From Polaribacter sp. Hel_I_88 (GTDB lineage: Bacteria; Bacteroidota; Bacteroidia; Flavobacteriales; Flavobacteriaceae): a DNA stretch of 64,000 bases. Positions 1 through 10,464 of this stretch are shown here, in pieces (positions within the stretch are counted from its first letter, which is position 1; the number at the start of each line of letters is the position of its first letter). The stretch lies in the NCBI RefSeq assembly GCF_000687935.1, contig NZ_JHZZ01000001.1, positions 1,798,001 to 1,862,000 of the forward strand. The letters are read 5' to 3'. Both the position numbers and the translations under genes were made by a program. Under the pieces are notes generated by a model. It did no database searches. It worked only from the letters and a program-made list of their open reading frames with translations, and had not been told where the DNA came from.

Positions 1-172
1 TCTAAATAGACTTCATTTTGGTAAATGTAGATAATTTGTAGACATCTAAAATACCAAAAAGTAAAAATATTAAGGGATTTTTGAAGAAAATAAAATGTTT
101 AATATAATGGCGCAAATTTACAGAACATTTCTTTTTTTACTTTTTACTTTTACAAAACAACAATTATCTTAA

Positions 173-991
173 ATGGAGTTCTTACACAAAGAAGATTTTC
201 AACATACTCTTTTTAAAGATATTACACGTATTAATTATTTAGAAGATATGCCTGAGCAACTCATTAGCGATTATGGGTATACCTACATAATGTTAAGATA
301 TGGCAACATAGAGGCTTTTAATTACCTAGATAAAAAAGTAGCTATTCCACGAGTTTTTGTAAAAGGTACAGGAGATTACTTTATGGTAAAAGGATGTAGC
401 AACAGTAGTTGGTTATCTATAGAATTGCCAAATTATTTGCTATACAATATCACAAAAATACACTCTATAAAAAATAGAAATCAATTAATAGACTTGTCTT
501 TATATGTGGAAGATGATGTAATAGAGAGTTTATATACGGCTTTAGAAACCATTCAGGATATTGATGAAATTGCTAAAATAACGGATCAACATTTAAGAGA
601 ATATTACAGAGATTGGACAATTATGAGACCTTCTGTAGAAATTACAGCATACATCTTTAACAAAAAAGGGATGTTAACAGTGCAAGAACTGTTAGATGTT
701 TTTCCACATTCAAAACGTACGTTAGAGAGAATTTTTGCTAGAGAAGTAGGTGCTAGTCCTTATCGTTTTATTTGCCTGGTGCGTTTTAACAATATTATAA
801 GAGAGCTAGAAAAACAAGAACATGATTCTTTAACAAGTTTAATTGCAAAATACGATTATTACGATCAATCTCATTTTGAAAAAGACTTTAAAAAATTTTT
901 AGGACAAAGTATTAAAGAGTATAGTAATAATTTTAACCCACTTTTAACGAATGCCTTGGCAAGAGAATACGTAAAAAACAATACAAATTAA
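173..991 (+). CDS. AraC-family transcriptional regulator
   Basis: A 272-residue cytoplasmic DNA-binding regulator. The C-terminal third (about residues 165-262) has the two helix-turn-helix layout of AraC/XylS proteins: TVQELLDVFPHSKRTLERIF for the first helix pair, then SPYRFICLVRFNNIIREL and a YYDQSHFEKDFKKFLGQS segment matching the second. The N-terminal part (1-150) is a probable sensor domain that I do not recognise. There is no signal peptide or membrane segment. It ends 29 bases before a co-directional run of exported-protein genes, so it may control them; this is inferred from position only. Its ligand and operator are unknown. Confidence 0.85.
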   Translation: MEFLHKEDFQHTLFKDITRINYLEDMPEQLISDYGYTYIMLRYGNIEAFNYLDKKVAIPRVFVKGTGDYFMVKGCSNSSWLSIELPNYLLYNITKIHSIKNRNQLIDLSLYVEDDVIESLYTALETIQDIDEIAKITDQHLREYYRDWTIMRPSVEITAYIFNKKGMLTVQELLDVFPHSKRTLERIFAREVGASPYRFICLVRFNNIIRELEKQEHDSLTSLIAKYDYYDQSHFEKDFKKFLGQSIKEYSNNFNPLLTNALAREYVKNNTN

Positions 992-1020
992 AATATAAAA
1001 CACAAATAAAGCATAATACT

Positions 1021-1965
1021 ATGAAAACAATTTACACTACGCTATTATTACTTGTAATTTCAATTACAACATTTGCACAAGGTATAGCAGTGCAAGGTAT
1101 TGCAAGAGACAATACAAATGCAGCAATTACAAACGAAACTTTAAGTTTCGATTTTAGAATTACAGATACTGCAGATGCTGTGTTGTTTAGAGAAACACAA
1201 CAAATTAGGACAGATAATTTTGGACTTTTCTCTCATGTTGTAAGTACAGGAACAGCTGCAGATGGTACTGTTTTTAACAATGTAGATTTTAGTCAACAAG
1301 GTTTAAAATTAATAGTTTGGATAAATTATAATAGCAACAATGTACAAGTATATAACCAACCTTTGCAATATGTACCTTATGCACATTTTGCTAAAAAAGC
1401 AGAAAATGGTGTACCTCCAGGTACTGTAGTGGCTTTTATGGGTGATGACAATAAAATACCTGATGGTTGGGTAAAGTGTACAGGACAAAATATTGCTACT
1501 GGCAACCAATATGCAGCTTTAAGAGCGGTTATTGGAAATACCATACCAGATTTAAGAGCACGTTTTTTAAGAGGTCAAGGTGTATCTAGTAATATAGGTA
1601 TCACTATTTATGACGAAAATACGCAAGTAAGACAATATTTAGACCAAACTATTGCTGGGCATAATCATGGTGTAAATATTAATACTAACTATACTGGAGA
1701 TCATTCACATTTTGTCAGTCAGTTTCAACTTAACACTGCTGGAGGTTCAGAGCCAAGGGATTTTGTGGTGCCACAAAGCGGTTTTGTAGCTTGGAAAAAA
1801 AGTTATTTAGATCGTAATACGAGTACAACAGGTTCACATAACCATAATGTATCTGGAAATACAGCAGATGTGGGTGCAATTCAAAATGGCGGACAAACCC
1901 TTGCAGTCAGAGGAGAAGAAAACAGACCTTGGACAGTGGTTGTTAACTACATCATAAAATTATAA
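1021..1965 (+). CDS. Exported protein with phage-tail-collar-like domain
   Basis: A 314-residue protein with a Sec signal peptide (MKTIYTTLLLLVISITTFAQ). Residues about 25-125 form a beta-rich domain found at the start of many exported Bacteroidota collar proteins. Residues about 137-190 (PGTVVAFMG, IPDGWVKCTGQ, IPDLRARFLRGQG) are a tail-collar motif block. The C-terminus (ENRPWTVVVNYIIKL) is the usual collar-protein ending. Such domains come from phage tail fibres but also occur in cell-surface proteins. No T9SS tail is visible, so the route beyond the periplasm is unclear. It lies 21 bases before the giant LamG protein and probably shares its transcript. Confidence 0.75.
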   Translation: MKTIYTTLLLLVISITTFAQGIAVQGIARDNTNAAITNETLSFDFRITDTADAVLFRETQQIRTDNFGLFSHVVSTGTAADGTVFNNVDFSQQGLKLIVWINYNSNNVQVYNQPLQYVPYAHFAKKAENGVPPGTVVAFMGDDNKIPDGWVKCTGQNIATGNQYAALRAVIGNTIPDLRARFLRGQGVSSNIGITIYDENTQVRQYLDQTIAGHNHGVNINTNYTGDHSHFVSQFQLNTAGGSEPRDFVVPQSGFVAWKKSYLDRNTSTTGSHNHNVSGNTADVGAIQNGGQTLAVRGEENRPWTVVVNYIIKL

Positions 1966-1986
1966 ACAAACCCTAAACTTTTTATC

Positions 1987-4900
1987 ATGATAAAAAAAAT
2001 ACTACTCTTTGTGGTCTGTATTTGGGGTTTAACGCTCCATGCACAAACCCCACAAAGTAAAAATCAAATTTTTACAGGTGCAGGTGCACAACAAGAAATT
2101 CAGCATAGCACAAACCTAAATTTAAACATGCAAGTTGGTGGCGCAATTTTGTTTAACACAAGTACAGGTGCACAAAATACTTCTGTGGCTTTTCCGTATT
2201 CAATTTTATACGTACCAAATACGTTTATAAGTGATAAATACCAAATATCAAAAGGCTATTATCCAGATAGAGTTCGTTTAACTTGGGAAATCGGTGCGAA
2301 TGAAAATATTATTACGAACATACAAATTTTTAGAAAGGAATTAGGCACTGATAACCCAGAACAAAGAATAGCTACTTTAGCAAAAGATGTTTTTGAGTAC
2401 AATGATTTTCAAACACAAGGTGGTACATTGTATGAATACAGAGTAAAAGCACAAGGAGTCTCTGAAGCAAAAGAAGAGGAGTTTTTTAACTTTATAAAAG
2501 GCATTGGTTTTAGAAACCCAACAGCTACAGTTTCTGGTAATATTAGTTACGAAGGTGGTAATCCTGTAAAAGATGTTACTGTATATGCAGAAGCTGTAGG
2601 TGCAGAAAATAGTGCAGGTAGCAGTATTTTTATCAATGGAGGTTATGCCTCTACAGGTATTTTAAACAAAAGTATTAATGCAAATAAAATTTCTATCCAA
2701 GCATGGTCTTCTTTTGTAAAACAAGACAATGCAGGCGATCTTTTTTATTACTCTACAAGTAATGGACAAGGATATTCCATAGTTTCCAAAATAACGAGTG
2801 CAAATGCGTTTGTAATAGATGTGTATAAAAACAATAATTATATTTTTAACATACATGTTAGAGGTAGTTTACCAACAGGCGAAATAGATGCTTTAGGGAA
2901 TGATATTTATAAAGATATTAACCAATTTACCAGTAACGATTTTTATCACTTGTCTTTTGTGATGGAAAAAGGCAAAGAACCTAAAGTTTACATAAATGCC
3001 AGAGAAATGACACAAGATAAGTTGAATAACGCAACTGTGTCAGCTAACATAACTAAACCTGTAGTAACTTTTTTTAGAACTGCCATTTACAACCCAGATG
3101 CTACAGAAAAAATAAATCAAATAGATATTGGTGCTACTTTAGCAGGAGTAAATGTCGATGAAATTAGAGTTTGGGATAGAATTTTAACTGAAGATCAAAT
3201 TAGAAAAGATTACAGAAGATATTTAAACGGAAGTGAAAGCGGATTAAAAGTTTATTTAAGAGCAGATGAAAATGCAGGTGATTTTTTATATGATATTTCT
3301 AAAGTTGGTAATATTCAAAATGAAAACCACGCAAGATTAATTAAAGATAGTAATAATTCGGGTATTAACTACTCTTTAAAAGTACCAAGAAGAGATCAGT
3401 TAGGTGTTTTTGGTGTTACCGATAACAATGGTAGTTATACAATTGCTGCAATACCTTATGCAGGTTCAGGAGAAAGTTTCGAAATTACACCTTCTTTGGG
3501 GGTTCATGAATTTAATCCAGCAACACAAACGTTGTTTTTAGGGAGAGATGAACCTGTAGTAAATAAAGTAGATTTTATAGATGTTTCTTCATTTACCTTT
3601 AGAGGTAAAGCTATTTTTAACGTACAAGATGTTTTTAAACCCATTGCAAGTACAGAACCCACCAATTTAAGAGATTCAGAAAATTACAACCAATATTTGT
3701 TAGGTGATGTTTTGATAAATAAGGGTGAATATTACTATGTAGGAGGTACAAAAAATCCAAATACAGGTTTTTATGAAGGTGGTGTTTTAAATCAATATCC
3801 AGTTATTGGTGTTGGTGGGGCTACTATTTTAGTAGATGGTAATATTGTTTTTGATGAAGACAATCAGCGTGTTTTAACTAACGAAGATGGTACTTTTACT
3901 ATTGATGTACCTATTGGAAGGCATAAAGTAGAACTCGAAAAAAACGGACATACATTTGCACTCAATGGGCGTTTTCCAGAAGAAGGTACATTCGAGTTTT
4001 TCGAAGATCAAATAGAAACCAGGTATTTTATAGATAGTACTAGAGTAACTTTAGTAGGTAAAGTTGTTGGAGGTAAAAAAGAATTCGAAAAGCCAGTTGG
4101 TTTTGGTTTTGAGGGTAAAAACACCTTTAAAAATTTCGAAGATACTGTAAATGAAACCACAGAAACTATATCATCAAATAACAATATTGGTGTAGCTCAA
4201 ATTACTTTTAAGGGCGAAACAAACTCAACATCCTTAGATAAAATAATTACTACAAATCCAGAAACTGGCGAGTATAAAGTAGCGTTAATTCCTTATCAAT
4301 ATAGTATTTTACAAAACGGAATTACAATTCCAACAAATACAGATATTTCTATATTAACAAGTACAGAAACCATAGATTTAAGAGAAATACCTGAGTTAAA
4401 AACATCAGAATACACCACAAAAGACAATACTGTTGTAAGTTCAGATCCTTACCATTATGTAAAAAGTTTCAGGTATAATTCAGATGTGGCTGTATATCTT
4501 TTAGAACAAGAATTTGATACTGAATTTACTATAGAAGATAAAACTTTTGATATTAGTGCGTTAAACACACCTATTTATACCCAAAGAGAAAAGTATAAAT
4601 TTACTTTTGAAGTGGTGCAAGAATACATAAACAATGATGCTGATGAACCAGTAACCACAAAAGAATTTTTTACAGAAGGTGCATTTAATATTACCAATAA
4701 TTTAGCACAATCAGACACGCAAGAAATTGTATTAAAAGATAACAATACCAAGTATGAATATTCTTTTAATGCAGGTTTACCAAACATTACAGTTACAGAT
4801 GGTTTTGCGCAAAATATTGCAGTACAATATGTTATAGAAGGTAGTAATCCTTTGTCAATTTCTAATCTTTCAGATTTTAAAAGTTCGGGTATTGTAAAAG

Positions 4901-7900
4901 GAGGTAGGCCATCTGCAGGTAAAACATTTGTAACTTCTGCACCAGAAGTGCCAGAAGTTATTTTAAGAGATCCTCCAGGTACCAATAGTTATGCAACTAT
5001 AGAAAAAGGAACTTCTATAAAAATGAAAACATCTACTGCATCTACAGATACAGGTTTTACAAACTTCGGTATTTTTACATCAATTGGTCCAGATGTTACC
5101 TTTTCTAAGGGAGTAATTTTTGCATCAGTAGACACAGAAATAGATGTAGTTGCAGATTTTGATCTTAATTTTTCGAGATCTACAGAAAATACATCAGCAA
5201 ATGAAACTGAAATTACCTATACTTTTAATCAATCTATTTCTACAAGTGATGATCCTTCTTTTGTAGGTGCAGATGGAGATTTATTTATTGGGAATGCAAA
5301 AAATATTTATTATGGTATTTTTGATAATATTTTCATTACAGAAAATATTCCTTTAGATTTAAACAATGCTACCATTCCTAACCTACCAATAGTTGTAAAA
5401 GATAAAGATGGTAATGACAAGAATTTGTACATAAGTACTTCTAAAGATTACTTTATTGCAGAGCAACCTACCAATACTTTTTTCACCTATTCTCAAAAAT
5501 ATATTGTTGAAACATTAATACCAGATTTAGAGCGTTTGGCAGCTACAGGTTCAACGAGTCAAAATGGTGTAGAAGCAAAATCTGCAACATATTATACTGC
5601 TCAAGCAGAACTATGGAAAAAAGTTGTTCAGAATAATGAAAAAGCAAAATACGATGCAAAAAACAATCGTGAAGCTGTTAAGAATGCAGTAATTGCTAAT
5701 GTTACAAATAATTTTGATCCAAGCCTTAGAAGTGGTTTAGCAGCTTTGGTAAACGAAAATTTTTATTCAAATAGATCTTTTGATGCTGGTTTAGGCGAAT
5801 TTAGCAACTCAATCTCAACATCTGTTTTAACATCAAATACATATACAAACACCATAGATATAGATAACGAATTTGCTGCAGATCTTGGTTTTTTTATAAA
5901 TGGTGTTGGTAGAAGTTTAAACTTTACAACAAGAACAGGCTCTGTAGAAACAGACAGCAATACAACAACACAAGATATAAGTAACACAATATCTTACACC
6001 TTAAAAGACAATGATAAAAGCAATTTATTAAGTGTAGATGTAGTAAGTATGTTTGATGGTAATGGCCCTGTTTTTATAACAAGAGGAGGTACAACATCTT
6101 GTCCTTATGAAGATGCAACAACATCTATTTTCTTTAAAAATGATGGTTTTGATGCTAATGTAATTGGAGCAGGAGGAGAAGTTTTATCTGAAGCAACGAA
6201 CAGAGTTTACAATGCAGAAATCTCAGTAGAAAAAAATCTAATTACAAACGTTCCAGAAAGTGAAGCTGCTGTCTTTAAAGTGTATTTAAAAAACACCAGT
6301 GAAACACAATCCGATTTAGAATTTATTCTTGATTTTGATTCAACAACTCTAAATGGCGCAGAAATTAGTTTAGAAACAAATGGAACAAATATCTTTTTAC
6401 CTTTTAATGAAACTATAGAGTTTCCAATCGAAATTACAAAGTCAAGCAGTTCTAGTAGGTTTAGTTATGAAGATATTAAATTATACTTGTATAGTCCTTG
6501 TGCTTTTGCAAGTGAAAAAGATGAAATCTCAGTAGAAATAACAGCAGAATTTAAAAAATCATGTTCTAATGTAGTAGTTTCTGCTCCAGAAAATAATTTT
6601 ATTTTCAATACTAATGAAGCCTATTCAGTAGATGTTAATGGGAATACAACTACAAATACATTGCCAATTACGTTTACAGATTTTAATGTAGATTTTAGCG
6701 GTTTTAATAAAATAGAATTGCAATATAGAAATGCAAGTGCTTCTAACTGGACTAAGTTTGCAAGCTACTATGGTTCTGAAGCGTTAAAAACAACTGCTGG
6801 CGATACAGAAGGTATTGTCATTAGTTCTTCTGATGCAGATTTTACCTACAATTGGGATATTGTTGCAGATAATATTCCTGATGGAAACTATGAAATTAGA
6901 GCAGTATCTTACTGTACAGACAATATAACAAACACTTCAGATATTATCTCTGGAATTATCAACCTAAATGCACCTGTTGTTTTTGGAACACCAAAACCTA
7001 CAGATGGTATTTTAGATGTTGGTGAGGATGTAACTGTACGTTTTAACGAACCAATTTTTAAAAGAATAACATCAGAAATAAGAGTTACAGGTTTAAAAAA
7101 TCAGCAGGAAATAGATCATAGTGTTTCTGTGTATTTAGATGGTTCTTCAAATCAAATAGAATTGCCAAATCAACGATTGAATAACCAATCTTTTGCACTG
7201 CAATTTTGGTATAACAACAGTACAACTGGTAAAGGAAATTTGGTATCTCAAGAAAACGGAATTAAAGTTGCTATTGATGGTAATCATTTAGATTTTTCTA
7301 TAGGAAATCAAACCGTTTCTACAAAAACAAATAATAGATCTTTAGATGCTTCTCAATACAATTTCTATTCTTTTGTTTATCAAAATGGAAGTTCGCCACA
7401 ATTGTTAATTTTAGAAAATGGGCAGGTTTTAGAAGCTAAAGTTTTAGATGAAGAAATAGATTTTAATACAGCAGCATCTATCTTTTTAGGAGGTACTAAT
7501 GTTGTTGGGAATTTACATGATATTCGTATGTGGTCTAAGCCATTTACGCCAGCGCAAGCAACAGTTGCAAAAGATGTAACCTTAACAGGTAGAGAATTAA
7601 ATCTACAAGGTTACTGGAAGTTAGACGAAGGTTTTGGGGGAATTGCTATTGACAAGGCCAAAAGAAAAAATGCAACTGTAGCTTTAGCTTGGGATATTTT
7701 TCCAAAAGGAACTGGTTACGAATTTAAAAATAACGAACACCTAACGTTAAACAATGTTGGTTTTGTTCAGCCTACACATTTAGAGGATATTACTTTGTCT
7801 TTCTGGATAAAGCCAGATGCCACAAGCAAAGGAACTATTTTTTCTAATGGAAAAGGAGATAATTCTGAACCTACTTTAACAAATGGTTATCGAAATAAAT

Positions 7901-10461
7901 GGGCTATCAACTTAAAAGAAAACAAACATTTAGAGCTTACAACTGAAAACGAAACCTTCCAATTAACCTTGAATGATTTAGAGGTAGATTCTTGGAGTCA
8001 TGTTGCAATTGTTCTTAAAAGAGGTAGTTCTTTAAGCACGTTTGTAAATGGTAATGAAGAAAGTGCTGTATCATCAGCAAAAATTGGAGGAATTTCTGGA
8101 AACAAAATTGTTTTAGGTGGAAGATTGTTTCAGTATTCTGGAGGTTCAGATGAAGTTGATAGTCATTTTACAGGGTTGTTAGATGAGGTAAGATTATGGA
8201 ATACAGCAAGAAGTTTTGAGCAAATTAAAAGAGATCGTTATTTTGAAGTTAATAAGGAAACCACAGGTTTGTTATTATATGTAGACTTTAATGAAGATGC
8301 TACAAATACCAGCAATGGTCCTGCCTATAATCATGCAGATAGAAACTTAACAACAGGTACAACTTTTGCAGTTTTGAGTGGAGCAAATCAAAATTATGTG
8401 CAAGATTCGCCACCATTAAAACCTCAATTACAATTTACAAACATTCCTTTTTCTACAGTTATCAATGGTGATGAAATGATTATTACACCAGAATTAACAG
8501 CAGAAGAATGGAGTTTATACGAAGGTGAAATCATCAACTTTTCTGTAGCAAGAATGTCAGATACACATTTTAATACTCAGAATTCACCTGTAACTTGGTC
8601 TGCTTTGGTAAATAGACAAGAAATAGAATGGTTTACGCAAGATCAAACCAAAGAAATCATCACCCAAAAAATTGTAGGTGAAACTTATAGTTTTACGATG
8701 GATGTTGTAAATATTGGTGGCAGCAATCAACCTTATACACTTTCAAGTTTGCCTGTTTGGCTACAAGCAGATAAAACAAGTGGTGCTATAAATGCAAATT
8801 CTGCTAGAACGATTACGTTTACAGTAGATAAAGATTTGGCAATGGGCAATTACACAGCAGATATTTTCTTGCAAACTGCTTCTGGTTTTAATGACCGTTT
8901 GTCATTCAATCTTCGTGTATTAAGTGATGCTCCAAATTGGGCTGTAAATCCACAAGATTTTGACAGTAGCATGAATGTGATTGGTAAAATAGAAATTAAC
9001 GGATCTTTTTCTAGAGATGCTTTTACAAAAGTGGGTGCTTTTATAGATGATGAACCAAAAGGAGAAGCCTATTTAATTTATGATGCTTTTTATGATGCTT
9101 ATTTTACGTATTTAACCATTTACAATTCACAAGAATTAGATGCAGATAATAATGTTATCACCAAAAATGTAACTTTTAAAATTTGGGATGCTATCAATGG
9201 TAAAATCATTACAGCAGCTATAGATAATGTAGAAAGTGTTCCTTTCATTCAAAATGATATTTTAGGATCTAATGATACTCCAAAAGTATTTTCTACTACC
9301 ACTTTTGCTGAGCAAAACATTGCACTAAATAAAGGCTGGTCTTGGATGTCTTTTTATGCAGATGATAGTAGGTTTTCTAATTTAGCAGCTAGTTTAATTC
9401 AATTAGATGAAACTGAGGGAGATATTATAAAATCTCAAGTTGAGTTTGCAAACTACGAAAATAGTAAGTGGAATGGGAATTTAAAAGCTTTGAATACAGC
9501 TAAAATGTATAAAATAAAACTAGCCAAAGCCAATAATTTACGTTTAAAAGGCCCAGAAGTAGACATTAGTAAATTTATTTTTACAGTTGAAGGTAAAGCT
9601 AATGAAGATGATGTTGCAAAATGGAACTGGTTGCCATTTCCAATTCATAAAAATGTGAGCATACAAGAAGCACTAGCCTTTTTTGATGCTTCAAATGGAG
9701 ATGTAATAAAAGATCAATTTAATTTTGCAATTTACAACACAAATTCAGGTTGGAGAGGAACTTTAAACTATTTAGAAGCTAACAAAGGGTACATGCTAAA
9801 ATCTAGTAAAACGCAAAGTTTAAAATACCCAAACACAAGCATACTTCAAAAAACATTTTTTTCAAAAAGTGTGTTAGCAAAACAAAATAATACCAATGAA
9901 GATTTTACACAATATGCAAGCAACATGAATATTGTTGCAGAGGTTGTTGCAGATGAAAACTTTACAAAAGTGTTGGTTTTCGATATGAATAATCAACTAA
10001 GAGGTACTGCAGAAATTTCTGAAATTGATAACAAAAAATACAGTTTTATAACTGTGTTTAGCAATCAACCAGAAACGTTAAAGTATGTATTGGCAAATGA
10101 TTTTGAAGAAGTTGATATCAATATGAGTTTTGAATTTGAAAGCAATAAAGTTGTTGGAGATTTCGAAAATCCTATACTACTTTCTGCAAGTGCATTATCA
10201 CTAGAAAATGCTATTTTAAACGAGGCAGTTTTGTATCCAAATCCGTTTACAAATGAAATTAATGTAGACTTTTCATCAACAAGTTTTCAAATTTCTAAAG
10301 TAGAGGTTTTCAATACTATTGGTGTTTCTATCGTGTCTAAAAAAATAAATCAAGACAATAAAATTACTTTAAATACATCAAATTTAGCAAATGGAATTTA
10401 CCTAATTCGTTTAACGAATGATTTAGGAGAAACCGTTCTTAAAAAAATGATTAAAAAGTAA
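1987..10461 (+). CDS. Giant LamG-domain surface protein with T9SS type A tail
   Basis: A 2824-residue secreted protein with signal peptide MIKKILLFVVCIWGLTLHAQ. In order: a fibronectin-III-like stretch near 85-160; a carboxypeptidase-regulatory-like start near 185; LamG/concanavalin-like domain 1 near 225-425 (VDEIRVWDR); a long beta-rich middle; LamG 2 near 1720-1880 (LHDIRMWSKP); LamG 3 near 1919-2100 (LDEVRLWNTARS); a BACON-like stretch near 2200-2312; a PNW domain near 2315-2430 that recurs in the next two genes; and a T9SS type A sorting domain near 2740-2824 (LYPNPFTNEINV, NGIYLIRL). It is likely exported by the type IX system and anchored at the surface. LamG domains suggest glycan or protein binding. 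The substrate is unknown. The next gene starts 3 bases after its stop. Confidence 0.85.
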   Translation: MIKKILLFVVCIWGLTLHAQTPQSKNQIFTGAGAQQEIQHSTNLNLNMQVGGAILFNTSTGAQNTSVAFPYSILYVPNTFISDKYQISKGYYPDRVRLTWEIGANENIITNIQIFRKELGTDNPEQRIATLAKDVFEYNDFQTQGGTLYEYRVKAQGVSEAKEEEFFNFIKGIGFRNPTATVSGNISYEGGNPVKDVTVYAEAVGAENSAGSSIFINGGYASTGILNKSINANKISIQAWSSFVKQDNAGDLFYYSTSNGQGYSIVSKITSANAFVIDVYKNNNYIFNIHVRGSLPTGEIDALGNDIYKDINQFTSNDFYHLSFVMEKGKEPKVYINAREMTQDKLNNATVSANITKPVVTFFRTAIYNPDATEKINQIDIGATLAGVNVDEIRVWDRILTEDQIRKDYRRYLNGSESGLKVYLRADENAGDFLYDISKVGNIQNENHARLIKDSNNSGINYSLKVPRRDQLGVFGVTDNNGSYTIAAIPYAGSGESFEITPSLGVHEFNPATQTLFLGRDEPVVNKVDFIDVSSFTFRGKAIFNVQDVFKPIASTEPTNLRDSENYNQYLLGDVLINKGEYYYVGGTKNPNTGFYEGGVLNQYPVIGVGGATILVDGNIVFDEDNQRVLTNEDGTFTIDVPIGRHKVELEKNGHTFALNGRFPEEGTFEFFEDQIETRYFIDSTRVTLVGKVVGGKKEFEKPVGFGFEGKNTFKNFEDTVNETTETISSNNNIGVAQITFKGETNSTSLDKIITTNPETGEYKVALIPYQYSILQNGITIPTNTDISILTSTETIDLREIPELKTSEYTTKDNTVVSSDPYHYVKSFRYNSDVAVYLLEQEFDTEFTIEDKTFDISALNTPIYTQREKYKFTFEVVQEYINNDADEPVTTKEFFTEGAFNITNNLAQSDTQEIVLKDNNTKYEYSFNAGLPNITVTDGFAQNIAVQYVIEGSNPLSISNLSDFKSSGIVKGGRPSAGKTFVTSAPEVPEVILRDPPGTNSYATIEKGTSIKMKTSTASTDTGFTNFGIFTSIGPDVTFSKGVIFASVDTEIDVVADFDLNFSRSTENTSANETEITYTFNQSISTSDDPSFVGADGDLFIGNAKNIYYGIFDNIFITENIPLDLNNATIPNLPIVVKDKDGNDKNLYISTSKDYFIAEQPTNTFFTYSQKYIVETLIPDLERLAATGSTSQNGVEAKSATYYTAQAELWKKVVQNNEKAKYDAKNNREAVKNAVIANVTNNFDPSLRSGLAALVNENFYSNRSFDAGLGEFSNSISTSVLTSNTYTNTIDIDNEFAADLGFFINGVGRSLNFTTRTGSVETDSNTTTQDISNTISYTLKDNDKSNLLSVDVVSMFDGNGPVFITRGGTTSCPYEDATTSIFFKNDGFDANVIGAGGEVLSEATNRVYNAEISVEKNLITNVPESEAAVFKVYLKNTSETQSDLEFILDFDSTTLNGAEISLETNGTNIFLPFNETIEFPIEITKSSSSSRFSYEDIKLYLYSPCAFASEKDEISVEITAEFKKSCSNVVVSAPENNFIFNTNEAYSVDVNGNTTTNTLPITFTDFNVDFSGFNKIELQYRNASASNWTKFASYYGSEALKTTAGDTEGIVISSSDADFTYNWDIVADNIPDGNYEIRAVSYCTDNITNTSDIISGIINLNAPVVFGTPKPTDGILDVGEDVTVRFNEPIFKRITSEIRVTGLKNQQEIDHSVSVYLDGSSNQIELPNQRLNNQSFALQFWYNNSTTGKGNLVSQENGIKVAIDGNHLDFSIGNQTVSTKTNNRSLDASQYNFYSFVYQNGSSPQLLILENGQVLEAKVLDEEIDFNTAASIFLGGTNVVGNLHDIRMWSKPFTPAQATVAKDVTLTGRELNLQGYWKLDEGFGGIAIDKAKRKNATVALAWDIFPKGTGYEFKNNEHLTLNNVGFVQPTHLEDITLSFWIKPDATSKGTIFSNGKGDNSEPTLTNGYRNKWAINLKENKHLELTTENETFQLTLNDLEVDSWSHVAIVLKRGSSLSTFVNGNEESAVSSAKIGGISGNKIVLGGRLFQYSGGSDEVDSHFTGLLDEVRLWNTARSFEQIKRDRYFEVNKETTGLLLYVDFNEDATNTSNGPAYNHADRNLTTGTTFAVLSGANQNYVQDSPPLKPQLQFTNIPFSTVINGDEMIITPELTAEEWSLYEGEIINFSVARMSDTHFNTQNSPVTWSALVNRQEIEWFTQDQTKEIITQKIVGETYSFTMDVVNIGGSNQPYTLSSLPVWLQADKTSGAINANSARTITFTVDKDLAMGNYTADIFLQTASGFNDRLSFNLRVLSDAPNWAVNPQDFDSSMNVIGKIEINGSFSRDAFTKVGAFIDDEPKGEAYLIYDAFYDAYFTYLTIYNSQELDADNNVITKNVTFKIWDAINGKIITAAIDNVESVPFIQNDILGSNDTPKVFSTTTFAEQNIALNKGWSWMSFYADDSRFSNLAASLIQLDETEGDIIKSQVEFANYENSKWNGNLKALNTAKMYKIKLAKANNLRLKGPEVDISKFIFTVEGKANEDDVAKWNWLPFPIHKNVSIQEALAFFDASNGDVIKDQFNFAIYNTNSGWRGTLNYLEANKGYMLKSSKTQSLKYPNTSILQKTFFSKSVLAKQNNTNEDFTQYASNMNIVAEVVADENFTKVLVFDMNNQLRGTAEISEIDNKKYSFITVFSNQPETLKYVLANDFEEVDINMSFEFESNKVVGDFENPILLSASALSLENAILNEAVLYPNPFTNEINVDFSSTSFQISKVEVFNTIGVSIVSKKINQDNKITLNTSNLANGIYLIRLTNDLGETVLKKMIKK

Positions 10462-10464
10462 CTG

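Noticed and set aside
104-150. Leftward promoter (TAAATTTG on the minus strand near 111-119)
   Set aside because: A -7-like box exists, but no TTG at the right distance, and any gene would lie outside the window.
1021-1965. Prophage remnant
   Set aside because: Only a collar domain is phage-like; it has a secretion signal and T9SS neighbours, with no integrase, capsid or attachment site.
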